A stretch of 64,000 bases of DNA from Hydra vulgaris. Lineage: Eukaryota; Cnidaria; Hydrozoa; Anthoathecata; Hydridae. Positions 49,103 to 60,970 of this stretch are shown in pieces. Where the stretch lies: positions 36,280,001 through 36,344,000 of the forward strand of contig NC_088921.1 of assembly GCF_038396675.1 (NCBI RefSeq), read 5' to 3'. The stretch's first letter is position 1; each line of letters starts with the position of its first letter. The translations under genes and the position numbers were made by a program. The notes beneath the pieces are model-generated. The model was not told the DNA's origin, ran no database searches, and saw only the letters and a program-made list of their open reading frames with translations.

Positions 49103-51549
49103 TCACGTAACACTTTCATTAATCGTTGGCCGAGTTTGAAATTCTTGAACTTTGGTTCTACCCTGCGCAGAATTTGAAAGTCTTTGGAGTTCGTCCTTAA
49201 TAGCGCGTATAAGAGGTTGAGACCCAGGCTTTCTTTTGATATCACCATAGTCGTTCATATCAAGCACAGTTGAATGAGATTGAGGAAACCCAGATAACAT
49301 ATTTCGGTCCATGACATTCTTAAAAAAAAAATAAAAAACTTAAATGATGCAAGATTTTAATATAACTATTAATGTAATAAACTCTTACAAAAGGTTGTAT
49401 AGGGTTCACAAGGGTTTCAAAGTGTGGAGTCCAAACCATATTTCCAACACCATCTGGTCGTTGATGAACAGGTGTTACGTAAACATTTTGACCAGGAGCA
49501 CCATAAGGGAGAGTTAATGATGTTGGTATCTGACCATAAACGGGATATCCGAGACGCTGATTTACAAACCTTTAAACGAATTTATTAAGCTTCATTTCTG
49601 GTGTTTACTAAAAACCCGTCATACGAATCAAGACTTATACAATATAAATTTAAATTAGGTTAAAGCTCCTTTGGAAAAACTTGAGCCATTAATATAACTA
49701 AACGGTTATGTTAATGACGTTGTTAATGTAACCATTATTAAAACTAAGGTTCCAAGATTACTATCATTTTAAACAAAGTTCAAATTAATATTGTAAACAA
49801 ACAAGATAATTTAAGAAAATTTGAAAGATTACTTATATTGCATAATATAGTTTGCATTGAACATGAAACAGTTAAATTTTATATTTATTTATTAAAAATT
49901 TAACACAATTAAACTATAACTTTATTTGTACACATTTAAATATACCTCTGTCTTTCAACAGGATCCCATGAAAGTAAAGGTTCAACAAATGGTGTACTGT
50001 TTATATATGGAGAGTATGGATTGGCATAAGCATTTTGTAAAAACTTTGAATCAGAGGTAGATCCTACAGGAATAGCAGTTCTTCCAAGTGCAGGTGCAAT
50101 AGGAAGAGCTGCTGGAGTTGAACTTAAGCCACTCTGAAGTTTTTGTGAAAAATCAGGTTTTGGTAAAGTATTTTTTATAAGAGGTTCATCTTTAATAAGA
50201 TTTTTTTGATAGTTTTTAATTGCACTAAAAGTGTCATCAAGTAAAGAGTGAATACGTTGTCTAGCCTCTCGCATACTTATATCTGTATCACTAGATTCCA
50301 TCTCGTGTGTATTGTCCTGAAAACTGTTAAACACCTACAAGAAATAAAAAATAATAAAAATAGCTCTAAATAAATATTAAAAAAAAGGGTTAAAATCTTA
50401 TTCAAAGATTTTAAACTTGATATACTGTTAGAAAATCCATTAAATAAAAAAACAAAAGATCTATGAAGTATTTCTTGTAAAATTAATATATGTAGTAAAT
50501 ACTGTTTGCTGAGTAGATTCAGGAGCTTTCTTATATTCGCCTGAATTCAGATCTAACATTTTTTTCATTAAATGTCCATCAACAGCATTAGGTGAAATAT
50601 GGACTTTGTACTTGCGTCGCATTCGCCTCCTTTTACGACCCTTTCGAGTTGTAAGACTATAAAAATTACATTACTTTATATATCATTATTAAATATCAAC
50701 TATTCAAAAAATATTTTAATAATAGTATAGCTTGATTTTGATTCATAATTTGTTTTACATAAGCTAACACTATAATAACCTTGGTTCAAGAATATCATCA
50801 ATTTTTTTCTGTTCTCTGCTCCAAACTTTATCTTTAATAGTGAAAACAGATTCAGCAGTTGCAGAAACAGGTGATTTAAAGAACTGATTACGTTGACGCT
50901 GCTTATTTCTTTGACGCTCCACTTCTATTTTATGCTGCAAGTCTGAATCCATCTATAAAAAAAAAAATTGCAAAACGTTTATTCAAATAAACTTAGAATT
51001 TAAATAATTAAATAACTCCACAATTATTCAAAAACTTAATAAATTACTGTAATAATTTCAGGTGTTTTATGTTGATATAGTGACGTTTGCATGTTTTCAG
51101 TCATATTTTGTTGAGTACTGATTAAGGATGTTTTTTTCATTGATAATAAAGGTAAAGGACCAGTTGGATTTGTAAATGAGTCTATTGATGATTCTATGGT
51201 TCTTCTAAATCGTACAGGGGGCGCAGGTGTCAAGCTTTTCATTTCTGTCATTTGCTTAAAAGTCGGAACATTTGCTGCATAATTCTAAAAAAAATAAAAT
51301 ATATTGAACAAATACATATTAAAAATAATTTTAAAACTTAGGGGCTTTATCAATCTTTTACTCACATTAATAGGAACAAGAAGCTCGTCATTTGTAACTG
51401 CATTTGCTTTTACTTCAGATGATTTATCTATGCTAGCTGATAGCGTCTTTGGCCTCTGATATATTGGTGATAAGGGAAACATAGACTTTTCATTCTCCAG
51501 ATGAGTATACTTTGAATTTTGTTTTCCTACTGGAGTAGATACTTTTTTT
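49103..51549 (-). CDS. KIAA1549: KIAA1549-like protein, C-terminal seven exons
   Basis: Seven exons join with consistent phases: 51549-51366, 51284-51048, 50952-50780, 50656-50503, 50334-49946, 49569-49389 and 49318-49103 (stop). All have GT donors and pyrimidine-rich AG acceptors. The joined product has SDLQHKIEVERQRNKQRQRN, KKIDDILEPRS, a basic GRKRRRMRRKYKV, REARQRIHSLLDDTFSAI, a Pro/Tyr-rich stretch and LIRAIKDELQRLS near the end. These match, in order, the cytoplasmic tail of human KIAA1549 (EIEHYRNKLRLR, VLDP, VRQQMHMLLEEAFSL, LVKAIREEV), as recalled. The vertebrate protein is a single-pass membrane protein with a poorly known role, also known from fusions with BRAF. The extracellular and membrane exons must lie upstream (higher coordinates) and were not found. 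A short candidate at 51715-51684 does not fit in phase. Confidence 0.75.
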
Positions 51550-51914
51550 CTAAACACATATAGCAACAGTATACATTATTTCTGCAATTTTTGCATTTTA
51601 ATCAAAAACTTTAATACTATATCTTAAAAACGATGAAAACTTAAATAAATTATAATGTAGAGGCCAAAATAACTGACATTGGCTCTCATTGGATCATTTT
51701 CAAGATCAGCTAGAGGAGAGGTAAACCAATCATTGTTTATTTTATCAGAAAGTATAAAAAATGTTTGGTTACCTTTTGCTGACCTTAAAAAAGGGCCTTA
51801 AAGACAGTCCAGGGGCGCCAATGACTGACATCCATTTTAATGATTTAAATCTTATTATTATCTTATATCATCTAATTGATGATTTAAATTTTATATTTTA
51901 TATATAATAGCATA

Positions 51915-51917
<3 letters not shown>

Positions 51918-51985
<68 letters not shown>
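51918..51985. repeat. (TA)n microsatellite
   Basis: Pure TA run upstream of the KIAA1549-like exons. Confidence 0.96.
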
Positions 51986-51989
<4 letters not shown>

Positions 51990-52269
51990 CCATGCAAAAA
52001 AAAAAATCGTATGCTTAAAAAAAAATTACATCTTTTACATTTATGACCAAAATTTTTGTACTAAACAGATAAAGTTAAAAAAAATATTAAAATCTAAAAT
52101 ATACATTAGAATATCAATAACAAAATGTCAACAAAATTAAAAAAAAAATCATAGTTTTACTTTTGTATAATAGAGATTAAGAAATTTAATAAAAAAGTTA
52201 TGGCAAAGATAATAATCGTACAGTTCAAAAATAAAGTAAAATTAATCGAATTTCATGAAAATTAACATT

Positions 52270-53011
52270 AAGTGGGGCCTACTTTGGCCTCAGCTAAACT
52301 ATTTGGCATTGAGTTGACCAAACTTTAGGTTTTTTCTGTTGTTATATTATCCCATGCACTCATTATAGCTTATTTCATGTTGCCTTGGCATCTAAATGCT
52401 CGATCGACAATTTTTCTGTCCAAAATATACCACAAACCTTCTTTAGGATTCCAGTCTGGACTTTGAAATGGCCATTATAAAACATTGATGTTATTTGTAT
52501 CAAAGTATAGCTTTGTTTATTTAGCAGTATGTTTTGGATCATTATCCTGTTGGATTTTGAAACCGTTTTCCATTCTCAATTATTTAGTAGATTATCACTA
52601 GTTGGCTTTAAGAATTTCACAATACATTGAAGCATCCATTTTGTCATCAATAAATGTCAATTTCCCTCTCCTTCCCAACTCATACTACTCCAATCCATCA
52701 GATTTCCTCCTCCATGCTTTACACTATTTTATTATTTTTTTGATTTTATTTAGGTGCCCTTAGAAGTCCTTTAAGTCTTATCACAAAGCGTCGCAGATGA
52801 TCTTGCCAAGAGCTGGGGTTTGAACCATGGATCCTTTTATTCTGAGGTAAGTGCGCTAACACTGCGCCACAGCTGCTCAACCCTACTCAATTTATAAACT
52901 TCTCCTTTTTTTGCCACACTTTCTGGACTCCATCCGATGAAACGAGGTTTAACTTTGACCCATCAGACCACAAGTTTTTTTTCCAATTTGATATGTGCAT
53001 TTTTTTTGTAC
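52270..53011 (-). pseudogene. Tc1-like transposase relic, 3' half
   Basis: Reading down from 53011: KKNLWSDGSKLNLVSSDGVQ (first Asp region). After the inserted SINE come GGGNLMDWSSMSWEGEGKLT and FIDDKMDASMYCEILK. QQDNDPKHTAK supplies the second Asp, and WPFQSPDWNPKEGLWYILDR the DD34E Glu region. Stops and frameshifts abound. The N-terminal half is found at 56330-55883, displaced by a LINE insertion. Confidence 0.8.
52738..52880 (-). mobile_element. tRNA-derived SINE, family 2
   Basis: On the minus strand the head reads CTGTGGCGCAGTGTTAGCGC (A box) and GGTTCAAACCCCAGCTC (B box) about 40 bp apart. A body with GCGACGCTTTGTGATAAGAC and GGGCACCTAAATAAAATC follows, then an A-rich tail. It interrupts the Tc1 relic, so it inserted after the Tc1 did. 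A degraded relative lies at 18365-18530. Confidence 0.75.
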
Positions 53012-55882
53012 GTGCTTGCAAACTACGGTCAGGTCAGGTTATTCTGCTACTGGTAACATGTAACCTAGTACAATCTGCTTCATGTCCTGCTGCCTTGTAG
53101 GATACGCCTTTTTAGGCAAAGGCTAGGAGATGCAAACTCTGACTTAAAACACCCCCTACCTTGCAGCTTTTGGTTGAGTAAACGCTAGAGATAGTGTCTT
53201 GATAAAAATACTTATCTTGGGCAGATGTTAAATGCATCCAGCTACTGTCTTGTAGAAGGCCTCCTAGGCAAAGACTTAAGGGGTAAACAGATTCTATCTG
53301 TTGACCAGCCTCGCACCCCTTCATCATCTATTAGGTTGGCGCAGATGTATTTTTAATACATTGTTTCCAGTTTAGGATGTTAAATGCTGGATCTTCTTGA
53401 CTCAAAGCATGGATTTTGCTTGTGTCTCTGTTTTTATGACTAGGCAACTCATTCTATTATCTCCTAATGATGGTACAGCTCTAAAACTCAGTTTTATGGT
53501 TCTGAGGCCGGCTGGTAGTTAGGTTTCCCAAACTCTGTGGTAGCTCTCAGAGAGGCTGATTCCATCAACAGCTAAAAATATCAAAGTATTAACAGTGCCA
53601 TGTTGCGCATGGTGTCCCTATTTGTACTTTTAGTGTGCATTGCGGAGGCCACACTAAAAGTACAAATAGGGACACCTTGAAGCCCTTTGTTACGGTTTAG
53701 GGTTTATTAATAGTAATGAGGCAATTGCTTAGGCTATTAAGCAGTGTTCTGGATGCTATCTATGCTTTGAGTCAAGTTCTTCAATCAAATTTAAAAAAAG
53801 AATAAAGTACCAAAAACTATAAAACACAAAAAACCATCATCATCACCAAGTTCTCTAAACCTATCATTCACTAATGTTCGTGGTCTTCGAAGTAACTTTT
53901 CTTCTGTTGAGTCTTATCTCTCGCAAAGTTCACCAGACCTACTTGCTCTTTGTGAGACTAATTTGAGTTCGGCTGTCTCATCTTGCGATCTTAGTGTTGA
54001 TGGTTATCTTTCTTATGGTTATGAAATCTCGTATCTCATCTCAAAAATTAGGCTCTCGTGACTCCTGGAGAATCTTTAATAGTATTAATAATAAGAGCAA
54101 ATCTTTAATTCCACCTCTCTTGTATGATTCAGACTTTGTCACCTCACCTAAAGACAAAGCTGAATTGTTTGCTAAAAACTTTTCATCAATATCATCTCTT
54201 GATTCCACTAGTTGCGTTCTACCTGATACTGCCAACAAACAGGTTGATCCATTGCTTGACATTTGTATCACTCCAGCTTCTGTATCTAAAGTGATTTCCT
54301 GCCTAGACTCTTCTACAGCTTGTGGTCCAGACAACATACCTGTTATTGTCTTGCAGAAGTGTTCTCCGCAGCTATCATCTATACTCTCAAAACTATTCAA
54401 CAAGTGCTTATCAGAGTCTTGTTTTCCAGCCTGCTGGAAAGCGGCATCTGTTATCCCTATCTTCAAAAATTCTGGAGAGTGATCTGATTCGTCTGACTAC
54501 CGTCCCATTAGAATTCTTCCTATCATAAGCAAGGTTTTGAATCTTTAATTAACAAGTTTTGAATCTTTAATTAACAAACACTTAATTTCTCATCTTAAAT
54601 CTAATAACTTACTATCTGACCATCAATATGGATTTTGATCTACTTGTTCTACAGCTGATTTGCTAACAGTAATAACTGATAGGTTTTATCGTGCATTAGA
54701 TAAAGGTGGAGAGGTTTTGATGGAAGACCATTGCTCTTGACATTTCAAAAGTTTTTGATAAAGTTTGGCATGCTGGTCTTCTCCATAAGTTTCCTTCTTA
54801 CGGTGTATCTGGTAACATCTTTAGGATTATTGAATCCTTCCTTTCCAATCGTAGTATAAAAGTTGTCCTTGATGGACAGCACTCTTCTTCTTATTCTGTA
54901 ACTTCAGGGGTTCCTCAAGGTTCTATCCTTGGCCCTATACTCTTTTTAATTTACATTAATGATCTTCCAGATATTCTCACATCTTAGGTGGCATTGTTTG
55001 CTGATGATACTACCATTTATTCTTGTCGTGATAAGAAACCAACACTCTCTGATGACTTGGAGGGGGCATTTGAGCTTGAAAAGGATCTCACTTCTGCTAC
55101 AGCATGGGGCTCACAGTGGCTGGTGAACTTCAATACAGATAAAACTCAATTTTTTTCAGCCAATTGTTATTGAAATAATTTAGATCTTCTTATATTTATG
55201 AACAGTGATGTACTCGATGAGTCATCTACTCTTCACTTCTAATATTAACTCTTACCTCCGATCTTTCTTGGAAATCGTATATCAAATCAGTTGCAAAGTT
55301 AGCATCTGCTAAGGTTGCATCTCTTTATCGAGCTCGACACTTTCTTACTTTGGATTCTATTCTCTATCTCTATAAATCTCAGATCCGGCCTTGTATGGAA
55401 TACTGTTGCCATATCTGGGGTGGATCTTCTAATGATGCCCTTTCTCTTTTAGACAAGGTACAAAAATGAATTGTAAACATAGTTGGACCTACTCTTGCAG
55501 CCAACCTCCAACCATTATCACATCGTCGTAATGTTGCTTCTCTTTCTCTTTTCTACAAGTACTATAATGGGCACTGCTCTAAAGAGCTAGCATCTCTTGT
55601 GCCATCTACTAAAATTTATTCTCCTGTTAATCGTCATTCAATTAAGTCTCATCCTTTTTCTGTGCTGTTCCTTAGTGCTCCAAAAACTCTTATTCGTCTA
55701 GTTTTTTTCCTCGAACATCAGTTCTTTGGAATTCGCTTCCCTCATCTTGCTTTCCTGATTCATATAATTTGCAATCCTTTAAGTTATCTGTCAATCGTTA
55801 TCTTGCTCTACAATCTTCATCTTTTCTCTTCCAGTAACTTCCAACTTTAATTAGTGGTTGCTAGCAGCCTTGTTGGAAGCGA
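53012..55882 (+). mobile_element. Jockey/CR1-like LINE inserted in a Tc1, internally deleted
   Basis: A roughly 850-bp 5' region without ORF leads to the start of an APE endonuclease near 53870-53990 (FTNVRGLRSNFSSVESYLS, then SSPDLLALCETNLSS). The frame then jumps straight to the pre-RT region near 54020 (SRDSWRIFNSINNKSKSL), so most of the endonuclease is deleted. RT pieces follow: [51 protein letters not shown] and ALFADDTTIYS (55000). C-terminal parts include SQIRPCMEYCCHIWGGSSND and SLFYKYYNGHCSKELASLVP. The 3' end is near TTGTTGGAAGCGAAGATGAG. Multiple stops and small tandem duplications (54531-54580) show it is dead. The family also occurs at 5790-6450 and 61396-61790. Confidence 0.8.
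53611..53676. repeat. Perfect inverted repeat, 27-bp arms
   Basis: GGTGTCCCTATTTGTACTTT plus TAGTGTG and the exact complement flank a 12-nt spacer in the LINE 5' region. Confidence 0.96.
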
Positions 55883-56330
55883 AGATGAGAAAACTCCAAT
55901 CGGCTTTTTATTTGTCTTGCAGTTAGAAAAGGTTTTTTTTTGACCTACTCTACTTCTATAACCTTGTTCTCTAATACAATTTCTGATTGCTTGAGGAGTC
56001 ACTGTGATGTGGTGATCTTCTTGAACTTTTAAGGCTAGTTAAGTTCTCAAAACAAATCTATGCTTCTTCACGTTAATGATGATATTGCGATAAATTGTAT
56101 GGGTGGTCTTGTGCTTTCGTCTTTTGCCAGCCACACTGGCAATGGTTCCAATTAAATCATATTTTTTAACAAAGAATTCCTGTTACTTTTTGGATCTGAT
56201 GGTATGATTTTCCTTTATTTTTCAAATCAATTATGAGGCTTTATTGATGGACAAACAAAATGTTGTTTTCTTGATGCCATTTTGCTGAAACCATATTTTA
56301 TTTCATTTCTAAAACAAAAGTGTATTAAAG
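55883..56330 (-). pseudogene. Tc1-like transposase relic, 5' half
   Basis: From 56330 down: MASRKQHFVCPSIKPHN (HTH start), then a shifted frame KRRKHKTTHTIYRNIIINVK with VTPQAIRNCIREQGYRSRVG and KPFLTARQIKSRLEF. This is the N-terminal DNA-binding half of a Tc1 transposase. The next expected residues resume at 53011, so the LINE at 53012-55882 split it. Confidence 0.75.
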
Positions 56331-56756
<426 letters not shown>

Positions 56757-58039
56757 ATAGGTGTATGCATATGAAACCGCTGTTTTTTCTTTGAATTAGA
56801 ACGTTTGTTTTGGAGATGTTTTATTTATATTTCTTTGAATGTAATTTCCATTATTTTCTACTACTTTTTGCCAATTTTTTGGTAACTTATGAATTCCATC
56901 CCAATAGAATTTCTCAGGTTTAGAAGCTATCCAATCATCGAGCCATTTTTTGACCTCTTCATAATTCGAGAAGTGCTGATCTGCCAAGCCATGTGACATT
57001 GATCGGAATAAATAGTAATCTGATGGAGCAAGGTCTGGTGAATACGGCGGGTGGCATAAGACTTCCCATCCGATAGTTTTCAACGCTGTTTGAACAACTT
57101 TACAAACATGAGGACGAGCATTGTCATGTTGAAGAATTATTTTATCGTGTCTCTCAGCATATTCGGGTCGTTTTTCTTCTAATGCTTTTCTTAAACGGAA
57201 TAATTGGAGTCTGTAAAGTGGCCCATCAATTGTTTCTTTAGGTTTTAGCAACTCATAGTATACCACACCAATCTGATCCCACCAAATAGACAGCAAAGCC
57301 TTATTTCCATGAATATTCCTCTTTGGTGTTGATTTTACAGGTGCGCCTGGGTCAACATAATGTGTTGTGCGGACTGGATTGTCAAAATAAATCCATTTTT
57401 CATCTCCAGTCACTATTCGATGCAAAAAAGACTTTCTTTCAAAACGATTCAATAACATTTCGCATGTCACTAAACGCCTTTCAATATCACGTTCTTTCAA
57501 TTCATGTGGAACCCATTTTCCTTCCTTTCTTATTTTACCGAGAGCTTGTAAACGTCTTGAAATTGTTGCCTGATCAACATTCAACTCTTCTGCTAATTGT
57601 TCTTGGGATTGAGCATCGTCTTCGTCCAATAAACTTTGCAATTCTGAATCTTCAAATTTTTTTGGAAGTTTACCACGTTCCTTATTGTCAAGATCGAAAT
57701 CGCCACTTTTAAATCTTCTAAACCAATCTCTGCAAGTTGTTTCAGATAAAGCATGGTCAGAATAAGCTTCTACAAGCAAACGATGACTTTCTGCAGCAGT
57801 TTTCTTTAAAATAAAATAGTGAAGTAATACTTCCCGCAAATGCATATTTGAAGGCACAAAGTTGTTCATTTTGAAAGATGTATAAAATTATCTAGATATG
57901 AATAAAATCAAATTAAAAACTATGATATTTAAAGCAAATTGAACGTAGTTTCACACACATAATCATCCATACATTAATTTTGTCTTAAAAAGAAAATTAA
58001 CTTGTCTTATTTTAAACAGCGGTTTCATATGCATACACC

Positions 58040-58042
<3 letters not shown>
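56757..58042 (-). mobile_element. Intact mariner element
   Basis: It is 1286 bp, the standard mariner length. The ends are perfect inverted repeats of about 28 bp starting ATAGGTGTATGCATATGAAA, flanked by TA on both sides within one (TA)n tract. It encloses a full transposase ORF on the minus strand. Identical ends and an open frame point to recent insertion. Confidence 0.93.
56796..57869 (-). CDS. Mariner transposase, full length
   Basis: A 357-residue uninterrupted frame, normal for mariners (about 345-355). An N-terminal HTH pair covers residues about 1-115 (LLHYFILKKTAAESHRLL, then CRDWFRRFKSGDFDL and QLAEELNVDQATISRRLQAL). The linker motif is WVPHEL near 119. The DDD catalytic triad lies in IVTGDEKWIYFDN (about 153-165), ILQHDNARPHVC (about 246-257) and PPYSPDLAPSDYYLF (about 275-289, giving DD34D spacing). 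It cuts and pastes DNA at TA sites in the nucleus. The ATG is about 170 bp inside the right terminus. All expected residues are present, so activity is possible but untested. Confidence 0.93.
   Translation of the reverse strand: MNNFVPSNMHLREVLLHYFILKKTAAESHRLLVEAYSDHALSETTCRDWFRRFKSGDFDLDNKERGKLPKKFEDSELQSLLDEDDAQSQEQLAEELNVDQATISRRLQALGKIRKEGKWVPHELKERDIERRLVTCEMLLNRFERKSFLHRIVTGDEKWIYFDNPVRTTHYVDPGAPVKSTPKRNIHGNKALLSIWWDQIGVVYYELLKPKETIDGPLYRLQLFRLRKALEEKRPEYAERHDKIILQHDNARPHVCKVVQTALKTIGWEVLCHPPYSPDLAPSDYYLFRSMSHGLADQHFSNYEEVKKWLDDWIASKPEKFYWDGIHKLPKNWQKVVENNGNYIQRNINKTSPKQTF

Positions 58043-58108
<66 letters not shown>
58043..58108. repeat. (TA)n microsatellite, right flank of mariner
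   Basis: Continuation of the TA tract into which the mariner inserted. Confidence 0.95.
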
Positions 58109-58115
<7 letters not shown>

Positions 58116-58136
58116 GTATACATATATATATTTTTT

Positions 58137-58369
58137 GTTATTCACCTCCTCAAGGCTGAGAAGGCCACTAAAGATGAGGAGGCTACTTAATAGTGGTTAT
58201 AAACCCTCTCTTAACTCTATAACTCCGAAACATGAACCTTGACGAACAAGGCCGCTGTGCGGAGAAACAAGTTGAGCGCGGTACTACCAGGGACATGGTG
58301 GGATCAAACTCAGAACCTCTCACTTATAAAGCGACCGCTTTACCTTTACACCACTACCGCATAAAAGGC
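58137..58369 (-). mobile_element. SINE family 1 copy
   Basis: Minus strand: a head with TGCGGTAGTGGTGTAAAGGT, a B-box-like GAGTTTGATCCCACC and the body CTGGTAGTACCGCGCTCAAC then GTCAAGGTTCATGTTTC match the copy at 40815-41063. The A box is mutated. Confidence 0.8.
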
Positions 58370-58370
58370 C

Positions 58371-58560
58371 ACGACAGATGAAGAGGCTACTTGTGATTAT
58401 AACCCTCTCTCAACTCTATAACTCCGAAACACAAACATTGATGAACAAGGCCGCTGCGCGGAGAAACAAGTTGAGTGCAGTACTACCAGGGACGACGTGG
58501 GAATCAAACTCCGAACCTCTTGCTTATGAAGCGAGCGCTCTACCACTACACCACTACCGC

Positions 58561-58562
<2 letters not shown>
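58371..58562 (-). mobile_element. SINE family 1 copy, tandem to the previous one
   Basis: Minus strand: TTGCGGTAGTGGTGTAGTGG then TAGAGCGCTCGCTTC (A-box region), GGAGTTTGATTCCC (B-box region) and the shared body. It lies head-to-tail directly beside the copy at 58137-58369; its own 3' end is shorter. Confidence 0.8.
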
Positions 58563-58564
<2 letters not shown>

Positions 58565-58645
<81 letters not shown>

Positions 58646-58680
58646 TATATATATATATGTATGTGTATATATACATACAC
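58565..58680. repeat. (TA)n with (CA)n and TATG variants
   Basis: TA run to about 58632 followed by mixed CA/TA/TG repeats. Confidence 0.94.
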
Positions 58681-58785
58681 ACATATATTATTTTGTAGTC
58701 ACTTATAATTTGTAACATAAAATATCAACGTTAAGTTTTAAAACAAAAAGTTAATATAAAGATTAATATCTTTATATTAATTGCT

Positions 58786-59040
58786 TGCCTGCCCAAACCA
58801 AAACCCTCAGTCAATATAGGTACACTTCCTGCATATTCTATCTATTTAAGTTAGGTTGATGTATGTACGCTTCCTGCATGTTCTATCTATTTAAGTCATT
58901 GATGTATACACACTTGCTGCATGTTTTATTTATCTAAGTCAGTTGATGTATGTACACTTGCTGCATGTTTTACGTATTTAAGTCAGTCAATGTATGTTCA
59001 CTCTGCTGTGCTAATTCCTAAATAAACCAGTCGATAAACC
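58786..59040 (-). repeat. Family R1 dispersed repeat with five internal units
   Basis: Minus strand: GACTGAGGGTTTTGGTTTGG at the fixed end, preceded by about five 44-bp units containing GTGTACATACATCAACTGAC and ACATGCAGCAA. It is the same layout as 7131-7270. Confidence 0.8.
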
Positions 59041-59352
59041 AAGAATGAAAAAACAATTAAACAAAAAAAAAAAAAAAAAAAAATTGAATACAACAAATAA
59101 AATTAAATAAAACAAAAAAATTAAAAAAAAAAAAAAAATATTCTGAATTAAAAAAAAAAAAATGAATAAAAACTATTCTAGTTTTTAAAGTTGCATTTAT
59201 AGTTTTTTAAAAAACAATAAAATTAAACTAGTTACCTCAATTATTTTAATGGTTTGTTACATAAAGTGCAACTGGTTTGTCAACTTTAAACAGAAAGAGC
59301 CATTAAAAGCCATTTTTTTCCATAAATGGTTAACATATGTTAATATATATAT
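59041..59352. other. A-rich non-coding stretch
   Basis: Several poly-A runs (59065-59083, 59123-59138, 59151-59162) that could be old retroelement tails. No gene. Confidence 0.5.
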
Positions 59353-59622
59353 TAGGGTTCAGAAAAATTTGTATGCGCAGATATTCACCGATAAATTGTG
59401 CGCATATATTTGCATAATTATGTGTGTAACTTTTTTTCAATTTCAAATTATTGAAAACCGTTAAATTTTTTGACTAGGCAGACAGACAAAAAAATGAACT
59501 TTATTTCTAGTTTTCATGAAATTTTTAATTAATCTGCTTTCAAAACAAAAAAATCATCAGTTTTAATAGTGGAATTAAAAGTTAACAATTTTCAATTCTA
59601 CTATTAAATCTCTTTAATCAAC

Positions 59623-59695
59623 GCACTTTTATAATTAATAACTTTAAGTTATTAATTATAAAATAATAACTTTAAGTTATTAATTATAAAAGTGC
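59623..59695. repeat. Inverted repeat with internal duplication
   Basis: GCACTTTTATAATTAATAAC and its complement flank repeated ATAACTTTAAGTTATTAATT palindromes. Confidence 0.88.
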
Positions 59696-59929
59696 ATTTA
59701 AAAAAATTATTTTAAATGCACAATTTAAGTAATTAATTATAAAAAAGAAATCAATATGAAATTAGCAAATTTCTTTTTCTAAACTGGAATATCTTTCGTC
59801 TTGTTGAACCTTAAGCTTTAAAAGATTTGATCAAAGCACTAACCATAAAGGAACGGTGTATGCTTTATTAATGGTATTGATAAAGCATACATCGTATGCA
59901 TCATCAATACCGTGCATGAAAATGCTATC

Positions 59930-60970
59930 AGGTTCGCTTCTTGATAAAAAGTACGCAGAATGCTAAATTGGAAGAAATTTTTGAATCATCTGAAAATTTA
60001 AAGCTCTTTGGTGATGGTTGGACAAATATTGGTGGCAATCATATCGTAAATTTTTGTATCAAGGCACCAAATACAAAAACCATTTTTCTATACTTCAATT
60101 AACACATCGGATATAAATCAAAACGCTGCAGTTGTTGCTGGTACCATCATTGAAGTGAATCATTGAATCAAGACTCTCGGCCCACAAAAGTTCAGAAGCA
60201 TTATCACTGACAAGCTCCAGTAATGAAAGCTTCTGGTTAAGGACATTTTGAGCACTGCTGAAAGTTCAAATTCATTTCAAATTCAGCTGCTGTTTTGACG
60301 TTAATTAAATCAAATGCTTTCTGGGATAGTTTGGCAAAACTCGTGAAAGATATAGAAAACACTTCTAACATCATTGGAAGACTTGAAAATGATGATGCTC
60401 CATAAGCTTTGGTGTACTATTTTTTGGGTGAAATGCACAAGAAATTCGCAAATGAGGAAATTATTCAGGAAATGGTTATAAAGCGCTTTAAATTAATTAT
60501 AACCTCAAATATGGGAATTGCTTATATGTTGATACCAAAGTATGCTGCAAAAGAATTCTATTTTGATGAGGATAAGACTGATATAATCAGTTCAATTTCA
60601 GAATTAGCCTCCAAAACAAATTCAAAAATTGCTGAGAAAGTTGAAAACGAAATGATTGAATTTGTTGGAGAAATGACAACACTAACAGAAAAAAGAAAAG
60701 AGACAATTTTTAAAATAAGTGCAAAGAATTATTGGAACATTGTTGGTCATCAGAAATATCCAAAATCTATTGTTGAAATGATTTGTTCGTCAACAACAGC
60801 AGCAAGAACTTGGTAGATTTTTCGATTTATTCATTCATGATTGAGAAATTGCTTGACAAACGAAAGTGTAAAAAAATTAGTTTTCATATATACCAATAGT
60901 GTTTTGTTGGATACAAAGGACAAAAAGGACTACATTTTAGAGGAAGAAGTGTGAAGAAATTATTTTCTTG
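59930..60970 (+). pseudogene. hAT transposase relic (DUF659/dimerisation type)
   Basis: Broken frames read LKLFGDGWTNIGGNHIVNFC and APNTKTIFLYTSINTSDINQ (DUF659-like), then LGPQKFRSIITD. A 135-codon open stretch at 60409-60816 contains AYMLIPKYAAKEFYFDEDKT and FKISAKNYWNIVGHQKYPKS, then MICSSTTAARTW. After a stop, LVFIYTNSVLLDTKDKKDY marks the hAT dimerisation tail. A hairpin at about 59836-59868 and many stops confirm decay. Confidence 0.75.

Noticed and set aside
51684..51715. Additional upstream exon of the KIAA1549-like gene
   Set aside because: It has an acceptor-like and a weak donor-like site, but its phase does not join to the exon at 51549.
57323..57712. 129-codon plus frame opposite the mariner transposase
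   Set aside because: It is an antisense shadow of the intact transposase gene.
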